From: Paratrimastix pyriformis | Lineage: Eukaryota; Preaxostyla; Paratrimastigidae | Direction of reading: 5' to 3' | NCBI GenBank assembly: GCA_027972325.1 | Contig: JAPMOS010000013.1 | Location: 172,501 to 236,500, forward strand | DNA length: 64,000 bases | Shown here: positions 50,171 to 61,800 of the stretch, piece by piece | Layout of the letters: each line of letters starts with the position of its first letter | How positions within the stretch are numbered: the first letter of the stretch is position 1 | Made by a program: the position numbers and the translations under genes | The notes under the pieces: model-generated | The model's database searches: none | What the model was told of the DNA's origin: nothing | Seen by the model: the letters and a program-made list of their open reading frames with translations, nothing else

Positions 50171-50938
50171 GGCGGAAACAGGATTCGATCAAATCGGAAA
50201 AAGAACGCCGTGTCGATCACCCCGTCCGAAGCAGCAAAGAGCGACCTCAAAAAGTCACCGTCACGCTGACGGATATATGTTAGAGCACTTCCACTTACTG
50301 CAACAAAGAGAAGCAGCGGGAAGTTAACCGGCGCCAACTCCCGGCAGCCCTCGCTCAACGGAAGGTGTTTATGGTCGTCACCCTGCCCAGGCACCGAAGA
50401 AGAAGAGCGCAAGGAGAATGAGAAAGCGAGTTGTTTGCTGACGGCTGACCGGCGGGAAGGCGTATATGTGCCAGTCTTCTTCTCAGTTGCCCCCTGTCGA
50501 GCCCTTCAGCAGTGGGAGGACAACGACTCGGCCGCACAGCCTCGGGCTTCCTGCGGACCTCCCAACCAGGCGCCGGATTTGTTATGTGCCTATTGCAGCT
50601 CTGAGATGAACGTTCCGCGAGAGCACAATCAAACGATTCCGTTTGGGAAAGGAAACGTGTCATTTTCGGAATTGCATTCGGATCGAGATACCACCAAAAT
50701 GTTCGACGGCCACCCAGATTTATAGGACCTTTTTCCGCCAGTCAGTCTCGTGAGTCCGGTCATCGAGAAACTTTCACACTTTTTCCCAACCCCACCGCCT
50801 CAAACGACCACTCCGCCTCGACGTCATCAGACTCCTCTCCAGTGCAGCACCTCGCACTGATTTGAAAAATCCGCCGCCGCTTCACCCTTCTGTTCATTTC
50901 CACTGTCTTCGCCTTTCGCGGGCAGGAGTTGAGCGGGG
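50171..50938. other. Divergent intergenic region with short open frames
   Basis: About 770 bp between the TIA-like start (minus) and the receptor kinase start (plus). It holds copy B of the 47-bp motif. A plus frame at 50435-50725 (to PDL, TAG) has no recognisable features, and I treat it as unproven. Confidence 0.4.
50285..50333. repeat. Dispersed about 47-bp conserved motif, copy B
   Basis: Same order as copy A at 38800: GCACTTCCACTTACTGCA, a 7-base spacer, then GAAGCAGCGGGAAGTTAACC. It lies 115 bp upstream of the TIA-like start codon. On the minus strand it reads TTTGTTGCAG directly followed by TAAGTGG, so it could also hold a 5'-UTR acceptor. Confidence 0.75.
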
Positions 50939-53900
50939 ATGCTCCTCCTGGGATTGCTTTTTTGTTTGCCCTTTGTGTTTGGAGATTCTCCGCGATACGT
51001 CTCTCAAGAAGGAAACGATCAAAATCCATGCACAGCACAGAGTCCCTGCAGAACCATCGACTTCTCCCATTCTCCAACCTATGTTCTTGGGACTTATGAA
51101 GTTTCCTACTTTGTGAAACCTCTCCAAAACGACTTCCGCCTTGTTGGGATGCCCGGTTCGGCTCTCGTCTGCACATCACAGTACGGGTTCACGATCGAAG
51201 GCCTCCAGGCGAATCTCACCTTCGAGAATTTAACAATACACGCTTGCGATGTCGCTCTTTCGCTGCACGCGTCGCCCCTTGCCACAGTTACATTGACCGG
51301 GTGCACTTTTTCACAGATGGATAACGCGATCATCGTCCAGGAGGAAACAATCCCATTGCTTGTGGCTGACAACTGCACATTTGAGGAGGTGAAAAATATG
51401 CTCTGGATCAGTGCCTCCCAGGCGGTTTACATCCGGGGCTGTCGTTTCCTCCGTTCCCTGTGCCCCCGGTATGGGATCTTCTTCAGGTCCGTGCCCGCTC
51501 TGCTCTGCCCCTGGCGTCCTCATCCTGGCGCAGAGAACCCAACTACATCCTGATCGAAGACACTCTTTTTGCCGGTCTGCCCCCGGGTGACTCAACTGAC
51601 TCCATACCCTGACCGTCTTCACCCATTTCACCCTCCCCCGGCAGACATCCAGGCGGACCGGTTTCTCTCAGTTGGCACCCAGGCCGTCCTGGAGATCCGT
51701 CGAGTGGCTTTCCGCAACGTGAGCGGGACCGGGGACGGAGCCGTAGTGGAGGTGCCCCTCATGGTGGGCAGCACCTGGGAGGACGTGGCCTTTGAGGGCT
51801 GCGCGGCCCCACAGAACGTCGTCTCCTCCGACCGCATGGTGAATTTCATCGCCCGGAGGGTCGTCCTGAGGGAATGTCTGGGGCGCTTCTACGTGGGCTC
51901 GCTGGAGGGGGGCCTCTTCGAGGGGTGGGTGGCCACCGACAACGGGCCCGACAACGGGGTCCTGGCCCTGTCTCTGGTGGAGGACCTCACCCTGACCAAC
52001 GGGACCTTCCTCCGCAACTCGGCCGTGACCTCGGGGGCTGCCCTGGTCATGGAGCACGGCGACCAGGTCACAGTCACGGACTCCATTTTTGCCGGCAACA
52101 CGGCCAGCCAGGGCGGGGCGGTCTTCTTCAACGGGATCTCGTTCGTCTTCCGGCGGGTGCACTTCGAGAACAACACCGCCCTCTGGGGCGGGGCGTACGC
52201 GTCGCTGGTCAGCTCGGGGAGCGCCCTCTTTGAGGACGTGGCCTTCACCCGCAACAGGGCCTTGTCGGTCGGAGGAGCCCTCAGCTTCGGGGCCACGGGC
52301 AACCTGACCCTGTCCCGGTGCCAGTTCGTCGAGAACGCCGCACTCCAGAACGCCGGCGCCATGAGAGTTCGCACGGCGGCCACCTTGGAGCTCCGCGACG
52401 TGATCTTCACCCGCAACACGGCCAGCCAGGCACGTCGTCCTTCCGTCCCCCTCCCTCCTCTTTCCCTCCACCCCGCCACCTGGCCTTGTTCCTCTGCCTG
52501 CCCTGTCTGCCCTGACATTTTCCACTCACCACCCCACCACCAGAGCGGCGGCCTGGAGACAGAGTGGGCGCAAAACCTGCGGCTCGATAGGGTCGTGGCC
52601 CAGGGCAACATGGCCGAGGACGGGGCCTTCTGGTCTGTCCTGCGGCTGGAGGACGGCCTGGTCACCCGCTCGACATTCCGGGGCCACGCGGCCGGGGCGG
52701 GGGGCCTCATCTACCTGCGGACCTTCATCCGGCTGCGAATCGTCGATTCGCTGGTCGAGGACGTGACCGCCAGCAAGACGGGCGTCTCCCTCCTGGTCGC
52801 CGACGCTGGCAAGGAGGTTCTCTTCAAGCGGACCACATTCCGCCGGCTGGGCGGCGCCTATGGTGTGCTCCTCTCGGCCGGGTCGTTCACCCTGCGCGAC
52901 TGCCGCTTCGAGGAGTGCCCCGCGACGACTCTGCTGTACATGGTCAAAGTGCCCAGCTTGCAGCTGAACGGGACCACCTTCTGGGCCAACGGGGGCCAGG
53001 TCCTGGCCGGTCACGACATTGTCCAGGCCGACATTGCCCAGTGCAGCTTCCTCGACAACCACGCCGGCCCGGCGAGCCCCGTGGTGGCCATGCAGTTCGA
53101 GAACGCCCAGCAGGTGCGGGTCACCAACTGCACATTCCGCCGCAACTGGTCCGCCATTCCGCCCTTCTCGGTCGCCTCCGCTCGTGGCGTGGGTGACGCG
53201 CTCATCGCCTCTGGGTGTGTGGGTTGGTGGCTGCCGGACCTGTGGCCTCCAGGTCCCAATCGGACTCCGTCGCCCAGCCGGCGGTCTGCGATGTCACCGC
53301 CGACGACGTGGCCTTCGCCGACTGCACCTTCCTGGACAACCAGTGCGGCGCGTTGGCCTCCGACCTGCGTCTCAGGCCCCGCGCCCGGGCCGCGGTCACG
53401 GATTGCATTTTCACGGTCCGCACTGCCCGTCCCGATATAATATAGCCTCCCCGGGGGCGCGGCCGTCCACTCGACCGGTTGATTGATCGCATATGTTCCC
53501 CCAAACCCCCCACGCACGCCAGAACTCGTCCGTGCCGGCCGTGTTTATCCAGGGCACGGCCACGGGGGCGGCGGTTTCTGTGGCCCGGAGCCGCTTCTCC
53601 AACTTCGCCCGGCCAGAGGCCACCCGAGCCGAGGGTGCCGTGGACAACCTGGGGGGCGGCCTGACCATCGCCGGGAACCACCAGGGCCGGGTCGAGGAGT
53701 GCCACTTCGAGGGCTGCTGGGGCGACACGGGGGGGCTCTTCTTCGGGTTGGACACCCTGGACCTGGTGCACCTCGACGCCGGCGCACTCACCGTCACGGG
53801 GTGCCGCTTCGTGGGCAACGAGGGCTCCAACGGGGGCGCCGCATCGGCGATCTTCGCCGCCATCAAGGTCCGCCCGCCCGCCTCGCTCGCCCGCTCGCCC

Positions 53901-55059
53901 GCTCGCCCGCTCGCCCGCTCGCCTCGCTCGCCCGCTCGCCTCGCTCGCCCACCCGCCTCGCTCGCCCACCCGCCTCGCTCGCCCACCCGCCTCGCTCGCC
54001 CACCCGCCTCGCTCGCCCACCCGCCCGCCCACTCATCCATCGCTGGATCCGCCCGTCTGTGCTGCGGCGGCCGTGGCCACCACGGCCAGTTCGAGAACTG
54101 CTCCTTCGTCAACAACACGGCTGCCTTCGGCGGGGGGGTCCGTCCGCACTGCCTCCCATGCCTCGGGTGAGGCCCCCACGGTACCGGGCGCGGGGTTGGG
54201 CGAGCGCTGACGGGATGGGCGACTCATAGGATGCATTTGCTCCGCTCGGCAGATTTTCCTGGACGGGGGCATGGTCGAGCTGACCGACTGCCTGCTGGCC
54301 GGCAACACGGCCAACGAGTCGCACTGGTTTGGCTACGGGGGCGGCGCCCTGACCATGGTTCGCGACCTGGAGGTCCCCAGCGGGCTGACCCTGCGCCGCT
54401 GCACGGTCATCGACAGCCTGGGCGGGGGCATCATGCTGACGGGGAACTTCACGGCCACCCTGAGCGAGTGCACCATGGCCCGGAACACATACAGCGGGCC
54501 GCTCTTCCCCGGCAACGTGCTGGCCCTCGGGGAAACATCGGTCAAGGTGATCGATTGCGCTCTGTCCGGCTCCGATGTGCGCCCTTACTCGGGCTGGGTC
54601 CTCTGCGCCGAGAAGACCTCACTCGTCAGCACCGGGTGCGGTCCGCTTCATCCACCGCCTTTTGGGTGTCTCTATGCGCGCGTCTGCACGTTTGTGTGGC
54701 CTGTCCTTACCCTGTCTCCGCATGTCCGCCATCTCGGGGTGGCTGCAGACCTGCCTGCCCCCCGGGCGACCCTGCAGGTTCCCTCGGCCATGTGGGGCAC
54801 GGTGCCCCAGCTGACCATGGTCGCCGACGCAGACTGCATCGTCTACCCGCTGTGCCTCTTCACGTACGCCGGGCCGGACGGGGGCCTCCTGAGCCGCAAG
54901 ACGGAGGCCTTCCTGCTCGACGCGAGCGCGGCCCTCTTCCTGTGCCCGTTCATCCTCTACGACGTCTCGGGTCGGCTGCGCCTGCACGCGTGCACACACC
55001 ACTCACATCCGCCCCCGGATTCGTTCCTATCCACGCTGTGGGAGTTGACTATCTTTTCC

Positions 55060-55117
<58 letters not shown>

Positions 55118-57527
55118 CGATCATCATCATCCCGATCATCATCACGATCATCATCATCATCCCGATCATCATCATCCTGATCATCATCGTCCCGATCATC
55201 ATCCTGATCATCATCATCCCGATCATCATCACGATCATCATCATCATCCCGATCATCATCATCCCGATCATCATCACGATCATCATCATCATCCCGATCA
55301 TCATCATCATCCCGATCATCATCATCCCGATCATCATTTGTTCTTATTTGTTGGTGCGATGTGTCCTTCTGTGCAGACTTCGGGGGCGCATCCTGCTCGG
55401 ACCCGCAGGAGTTCGTCTTCTACCCGGTGGGCCCCATGGTCGCCGGCATCTCGGCCGGGGCCTCGGTGGCCCTGCTGGCGGGCATCCTGGCCCTGGTCTG
55501 CTTCCAGGTGGCCAAGCGCAAACGGCGCATCCTCAACGAGAAGGTCGCTCCCACCTCCAGTCGTCACCGCCCCCCACCCCACCCCCACCACCCAGCTCAC
55601 CACTCGACTCTGGCCTTTTCCACCACCCCACTGGTCCGCCCGCCCTTCAGCTGAGCGCCTTCCGGGCGGAGAACATCACCTCGCAGGAGTTCGCCGGGCT
55701 GGAGGTCGTCAAGAAGATCGGCGAGGGCGCATCGGGCGAGGTCCCTCCTCCTCCCCAATCTCCCCAGTATCCCCCAGTATCCTCCAGTGTCCTCCAGTGT
55801 CCCCCAATGTCCCCCACGACCCCCATGTCCCCGTCCTCGCTGCCCATCTCACCGATCGGTGCGCTGCATCTGTGCCGGGTTAGGTGTTCCTGGGGCGGCT
55901 GCACGGGACCTCGGTGGCCATCAAGCGGCTCCACGCGGCCAGCATCCTCCGCCCCGAGGAGATCGCCACCTTCAGGCGCGAGATCGCCCTCCTCAGGCCC
56001 GTCCCCCCCCCCCCCCCCCCCCCCCCCTGCTCCCCTGCCCGATGGAGGTGCCTCCAATACAGACGCTCGCATTGGCTGGTTCGTGCTCACGTCCAATCCG
56101 TCTTCTCCCACCCCGCCGCTGTCGCTCCGCAACCACCGCTGCCGCTGCCGCTGCCGCTGCCGCTGCCGCTGCCGCTGCCGCTGCCGCTGCCGCTGCCGCT
56201 GCCGCTGCCGCTGCCGCTGCCGCTGCTGCTGCCTCGCCCAGATACCTGCGGCACCCCAATGTCTGTCTGCCGCCCCAACCCTTCCTCGGCACCGCTGCGC
56301 CACCCACCCCGCTCCGCCCCTCACCCCCGTGCGTCGTCTGTGTGTTGCATGGATGCGTGGTGCGTCTGTGTGTTGCGTGGATGTGTGGTGGGGCTGGTGG
56401 GGGGCAGATTGTGCTCTTCCTGGGGGCCGAGTTCGACGGCCCCGTGCCGATGCTGGTCACCGAGTACCTGCCCCAGGGTCTGCCTCGCCCCACATCCCGC
56501 ATGGCCCCCCGTGTCGTCCCCGCCTGTCGCCCATCCCCTCTCTGATCATCATCTGACTGCCTCGTTTGGTGGGCCCGATCGACCGCAGGGACCCTGTTTA
56601 CCCTGCTCCACGAGACCAAAGTCAAGCTCAGGTCCGCCTCCCCGCTTGTCCCTCCGGTCTTTCCTTGCCCCTTCTTCACCATGCCCCTTGTTGCTGATGC
56701 CCCTTCTTGTTGCTGATGCCCCTTCTTGTTGCTGATGCCCCTTCTTGTTGCTGATGCCCCTTCTGTCGCCGCTCATGTGCCGATCGTCGCGATGGCAGCT
56801 TCCCCGCCCGGATCGAGATGGCCCTGCAGGCATGCCGGGGCATGACCTACCTGCACTCCCTCCAAACCCCCCTCATCCACGGTCCGCCCGCCCGCCCGCC
56901 CGCCCGCCCCCTTTCTGTGATTGGCGCACACTCACATTCGCTGCACCCTGCACGTCCGCCTCCCCCCATGCAGGTGACCTGAAGACCCTCAACCTCCTGG
57001 TCTGCCCCCCCCCCCAATCCGCAGCTCCTGTGGCATCCGGCCCCTCACGCCTTTGCCTTTGCCTGCCGTCTTGACCCATTGTTCTGCCGTGCCACTGGGG
57101 GTGGGGTGGGGTGGGGTGGGGGCTGGTGCCTCGGGGCCAGCTGGATGGGGTGGGTCAGGTGCGCATCGCCGACTTCGGGCTGGCGAGGCTCAAGACTGAC
57201 CGGTCGGCCGTCTTCCAGGGCACCCCCGGTCCGGCCGCTGCCCCCTCCTCTGCCCAGCCTGCCCTCCCGTGTATCCAAGGGTCCACAGACTCCATGATCT
57301 GGCCTTTCTTTCACTTCCTTCTTGGCGGCTGTGCTGGCGGCTGGCGGCTGGCGGCTGGCGGGCTGGTGGGCTGGTGGGCTGGTGGGCTGGTGGGCTGGTG
57401 GGCTGGTGGGCTGGTGGGCTGGTGGTGGTCTGATGGTCGGGGCGGCGGCAGCCTACCTCGCCCCGGAGATCATCGCGGGGGGCGCCCTCTCCACCCAGTC
57501 GGACGTATATGCGTTCGGTCGGCACCC

Positions 57528-57558
<31 letters not shown>

Positions 57559-58243
57559 GCACACACGGTGCAGTGCCATTCGTGCTGGCTCTTCCGCCTC
57601 TCTTTGACCTTTTTTTATCGTCTCTTTGACCTTTTTTTATCGTCTCTTTGACCTTTTTTTATCGTCTCTTTGACCTTTTTTTATCGTCTCGTTCGCCCGC
57701 ATTGACATATACGCGCACCCTTCTGCACGGCCTGACCTGATTGGGCCGGTGGCTTTTGTGCGTGCGTGCGTGCGTGCATGCAGGGATCATCCTGTGGGAG
57801 CTTGCCGTGCGCCGGCCGCCCTTCGAGGGCTGCCACCCCAACCAGATCATGGCCCTGGTCACCACGGCCGGCTGCGAGGAGTCCCTGCCCCTGCCGCCCT
57901 CCCTCCCCCCCGCCTACATCGCCCTCGTTCGGTCCGCTCCTCCCGCTCCGCCTCTCCTCCCTCCAAGCCGACCCCGCCCTCTGACCTCCTGATGGGCTGG
58001 GCTGGGCGGGGGGGCAGGGCCTGCTGGAACCGGGTGCCCGCCCAGCGGCCGCCCTTCACGTCCATCCTGGGCGCCCTGGAATCGCTGGCCGCGAGCCACC
58101 CGCACATCCGTCGGGGGCCCCACAGCCCGGACAAGCAGCCGCTGCAGCACGCGGGCCGGCCGGCCGGTCCGGGGCCCCTGGACGAGCCCCTCTTGGCCGT
58201 GCGGCCCCTGCCTCCCTCCGGAGACCCATCGGCCGCCATCTGA
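50939..58243 (+). CDS. Beta-helix (PMP-like) receptor with TKL protein kinase
   Basis: Signal peptide MLLLGLLFCLPFVFGDS, then about 1,000 extracellular residues in many exons. They form a right-handed beta-helix with polymorphic-membrane-protein motifs: IFAGNTASQGGAVFF, FENNTALWGGAYAS, FTRNRALSVGGALSF, CQFVENAALQNAGAM and similar to about 54.6 kb. One membrane span, VAGISAGASVALLAGILALV, precedes KRKRR. The cytosolic kinase follows: KKIGEGASGEV with FLGRLHG, SVAIKRLH (ATP lysine), LFLGAEFDGP, MLVTEYLPQG, LIHGDLKTLNLLV (HGD, not HRD), IADFGLARLK, AYLAPEIIAGGAL, SDVYAFGIILWEL and CWNRVPAQRPPF. The HGDLKxxN loop and LAPE place it in the TKL group. Short Pro-rich tail, stop TGA 58241. It is probably a surface sensor or adhesin signalling through Ser/Thr phosphorylation; ligand unknown. 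Introns are rich in tandem repeats. Confidence 0.85.
53878..54025 (+). repeat. Tandem CGCTCGCCCACCCGCCT array in receptor-kinase intron
   Basis: First CGCCCGCT/CGCTCGCC octamers, then a 17-bp unit repeated about five times. It makes a false Ala/Ser/Arg/Pro frame. Confidence 0.88.
55062..55337 (+). repeat. ATC microsatellite with CCGATCATCATC variants, intronic
   Basis: Pure ATC to about 55114, then higher-order units of CCCGATCATCATC and ACGATCATCATC. It lies between the last extracellular exon and the membrane-span exon. Confidence 0.92.
55996..56026 (+). repeat. C-homopolymer next to a kinase-domain exon
   Basis: About 21 C in a row, followed by CTGCTCCCC. One of many coding-sense C-runs in introns. 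Confidence 0.9.
56138..56232 (+). repeat. (CCGCTG)n hexanucleotide repeat, intronic
   Basis: About 15 tandem hexamers ending in GCTGCTGCC, with the acceptor-like CGCCCAG shortly after, ahead of YLRHPNV-type kinase coding. Confidence 0.92.
57354..57428 (+). repeat. GGCTGGTGG tandem repeat, intronic
   Basis: First GGCTGGC and GGCGGCT units, then nine or more nonamers of GGCTGGTGG. It lies upstream of the YLAPE exon. Confidence 0.9.
57600..57692 (+). repeat. Four-unit 22-bp repeat, T-rich, intronic
   Basis: Unit TCTTTGACCTTTTTTTATCG (plus two bases) repeated four times, nearly perfect. It lies just before the exon encoding GIILWELAVRRPPFEG. Confidence 0.92.
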
Positions 58244-58858
58244 GCACCCCCAAGATCGCCTGCTGCCCCCAACACCCAGCCCAATGGGGATCGCCTGCTG
58301 GGCGGGTGCTGATTTTTGCGGATCGCCTGTCTTTTCACATCCATCTATAAATTTGGTACCAGTTTCTTCTCTCGTGACGAGGGTCTTCCGGCCCCTCGGC
58401 GCCAAACCAGCCCAATCACGCGGCCTCCGGCTTGTTGCTGCTGTTGTTGCTGGCGTTCGGCAGTTATCCCCACACTTTCCAGTGGGGGGTCACCGCCGTG
58501 CCGTCCCTTCCCCCCTCGTGATTCCTGGTCCTGCGGCCCCGGCAAAGAGAAGCGCGCCGTCGTGCCCGAACCCTCCCTGTCCTCCCCAGAAGGAGACCCC
58601 AGTCCGAGTGCGCAGCGCAGGAATTTTGGACGCCCCCACATTCAGAGGGCCGAAGGCACAAATACCACAACAGAAGAGAGAGGAAAACCGCCACGGAGAG
58701 ACCGAGAGGAGCAGAGGAAAGAAAGAGGAAGAGAGAGGGGCAGAGGAAAGAGGAAGAGAGAGGAGCAGAGAGGGGCGGCAGAACAGGAGAGAAGGCCACA
58801 GAGCAGAGGGAACGAAGGACGCGTCACACACCCCCAACCCGGGTTGCCCCGGCCGGGC
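58244..58858. other. Intergenic between convergent kinase and WD40 genes
   Basis: About 615 bp, purine-rich at 58660-58810 (GAGAGAGG and GAAGAG runs). No gene is supported on either strand. Confidence 0.45.
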
Positions 58859-61800
58859 TCACTGTGCGGCGGATACGAGCTGCCCCTTGGAGGCCGTCTG
58901 GCGGCGGGTGGAGGCCCTCCGCACGGGTGTGGGGGCACCCTTCTCGCCCTTCTCGGCGGCCCGCCCCCTCTGCTGCTGCTGCTGCTGGGCGGCGACCTCC
59001 TGTGCGGAGAGGGCCGCGAAGACCTCCACCAAGTGGTCCACCGCGGCCTGGCCGTACCCCGCCGGGTCCTCCTCCTCCTCCGGCTGGGCGGCGTCCTTCT
59101 TGCCCGGCTTGGCCCCGCGCGGGCCGGCGGCCGGTGTTGGGGCCGGGGTCCCTGTGCAGGCCGCGAGGGCAGCCGGGGAGAGCCAGTCCGCGTCGAGCAG
59201 CCCAAGGGACGGGGCCGCGGCGGTGGCGGGGCTTGGGGCGGGTGCGGGGGCCTGGGCGGGGGCAGCAGGCGTGTCGGCCGAGGCGCCCAGGACGAAGCCG
59301 CTCCAGGCCTCGGCCTCCTCGTCCGCCTCGGCCTCGCCCTCGGCCTCCTCCGCGGGTGCGGCCTGGGCGGGTGCGGCCGCCTGCTTGGGTTTCCTCGTGC
59401 GGCGGGCCGTAGCGGGCCGGGGCATGAGGGCCTCCAGCAGGGCCGCGAAGAGGGGCCCCAGGGGCACCCCGACGTGGGCTGGGGCCTCCATCAGGGGCCG
59501 CAGGGCCGCCGCCACGGGGGGCACCAGGCCACGCTGCGAGGCGACCGTCGTCGAGGCAACCGCGGGGCCGCTGCTGCTGCCCGGGGCGGGAGCCACGGGG
59601 GCCAGCGGGGCGCTCCCGAAGAGGCGCTCGAACCGCGAGGCCTGGCATCCATCCCCACACGAGAACCCACCACCAGAGGGCCGGGAAAACCAAAGACCAG
59701 GTGAGCGGGGCGATGCGGGGCGAGGGAGGGCTTGGCGAGGAGCGGGGCAGGGGGGGCGCGCACCGACCTGCTTGGGGGTGGCCTCCCCCTCGGTCCTCCT
59801 GTCCTCCTCGGCCCCGCTGGCGTCACTCTCGCTCTCGCCCTCGTCGGCCTCCTTGTCGCCCCGGGTCCGCTGGCGCCTCCGCTTCTCGCGCCTGCGCTCC
59901 TTCCGGCGGGCGTCCTTCTGGGCCTCGTCCAGCACGGCCCCCTCGCCCTTCTCCCCACCGCGTCTCCTCCTGGCCCGGCCCTCGCCCTCCGTCTCGCCCT
60001 CGGTGGCCGTCTTGGCGCCCTCCGTCTCGCCCTCGCCTTCGCCCTCCGTCTCGCCCTCGGTGGCCGTCTTGGCGCCCTCCTCGGCCTTCGCACCATCCTT
60101 CTCGCCGTCCTTCTCGCCGTCCTTCTTGGCGCGTCGCTGCTTCTCCTGCTCGCGGCGCAGCTCGCGTCGCTTGGAGCCGCGCTTGGGCTTGGCCTTGGGG
60201 GTGGCCGGGGTGCTTGGGGCCTCGCCCTCGCCCTCGCCCTCGCCCTCCTCGGTGGCCGGCTCCAGGGCGGCCGGTGCGCTCTGGATGGCGGCCGGCTGGT
60301 GGGCGGCGGCCATGGCCACCAGGGCGGCCAGGCTGACCCGGTACAGGTCCCGGTTCGAGTCGAAAAACGCCAAGTCACCCCACAGCTGCTGGGCTGGGCC
60401 GGACGCCGCGCCGGCGCTGGGGGCGGGCAGGAAGACCAGGGCCTGGATGCGGGCCCCGTCGGTCTTGAAGGAGCACACGGGCACCGAGGAGGCCGCCTGG
60501 AAGACCAGCACCGTCGAGTTGTGGTTCATCCGGGGCGGGTGGTGCTGCAGGTACTCCAGGCGCTCCATCGGGCTCAGCTGCGCGGCGGCATCGCCAAAAA
60601 GACGCCGCCCCACATCATGGGAAGGGACGCGACAGGGGACATACACAAACCAAGAATAAGATTCGGGCTCCCCGTGGGATGGGCGGCGCCGTGTCAGCAG
60701 AGGTGTGGTGCCGGCTGTCTGGGCATCAGGGCGGGGGCCAGGCGGGCGAGGCGACGGCGGACCCCGCGGAGGTTTCGCATCCAGCCGCGCTTGAGGAGCC
60801 CATCGGGGTTGGCCGGGTCGGCCTCGGCCTCGGCGGCCTTCTTGACGAGCTCCTCGGTCTCCTCCTGGCCCTTGTCCCCCTCGCCCTCGCCCTCGCCCTC
60901 GGCCGCGGCCGCGTCGGCCTCGGTGGGATGGTCCGCCTCGGCGGCCGCGTTGGCGGCGGTGGTGGCGACCTTGAGGTTGCCGTTGCGGCGGGCGGCCTGG
61001 TGGAGGATGCGGCAGCCCTTGTGGCGCCCGATGAAGGGCGGGAAGAGCACCGTGCCGGGCTCGCACAGGTCGGCCGACAGGGCGAAGGTCGAGCCGCGCG
61101 GGTCCATCGCCAGGCAGGCGAAGTGGCCCTTGTACGACCAGGCCACTGGCCGGGGCGGATGCAGAGATGAGACGAGGCAACACGAGGAGATGCCGATGGG
61201 ATGGGATGGGGGTGGGATTGAGACAAGACGGGGGCGGGTTTGTGGCGGGGTTGAGATGCTGATGGAATTGGGATGCGATGGGGGCGGGAGACGATCCCTG
61301 AAATGGAGATCCCGGCCTCTCCGCCTCTCCGCCCCTCCACCCACGACTCGAGACCGGCAGGGGGAGGAGGAGGAGGAGGCTGGGCACGGGGGTGTGTGCG
61401 GACCGGAGAGGGAGAGCAGGTTCCACACGTAGACGGCCTCAGCCGTGAGGGCCACCAGGTAGGGGGCATCCTGCACGAAGGCGGCCCGACTGTCGTGGGC
61501 AGGCACGCCGTGGGCAGGCCGTCAGTCAGTCAGGGGGCCAGGAGCAGGCGGCATGTGGGCATGTGGGCAGCGGCATGCGGCAGGGGGCTGATGGGCAGCG
61601 GCCTGTGGGAGGCAGCTGCGGACATGATGGTCTCCTCGGGCGGGTTGTAGCTGAGCACGTGCCGCAGGGCGCCCGTCAGCGGATCCCACAGGGTGACCGT
61701 CTATATCACCCCGCCATGTCCCACCCAGAGGTGAGCCGGGGCACGCCCAGGGCCAGGGCCACCCCCCAGGACCAGCCCAGGCAGAAGGCGAGGGGGGCGG

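Noticed and set aside
58284-60659. A 791-residue plus-strand open frame
   Set aside because: Antisense shadow of the WDR75-like gene, whose minus-strand frame has family motifs. It is kept open by high GC.
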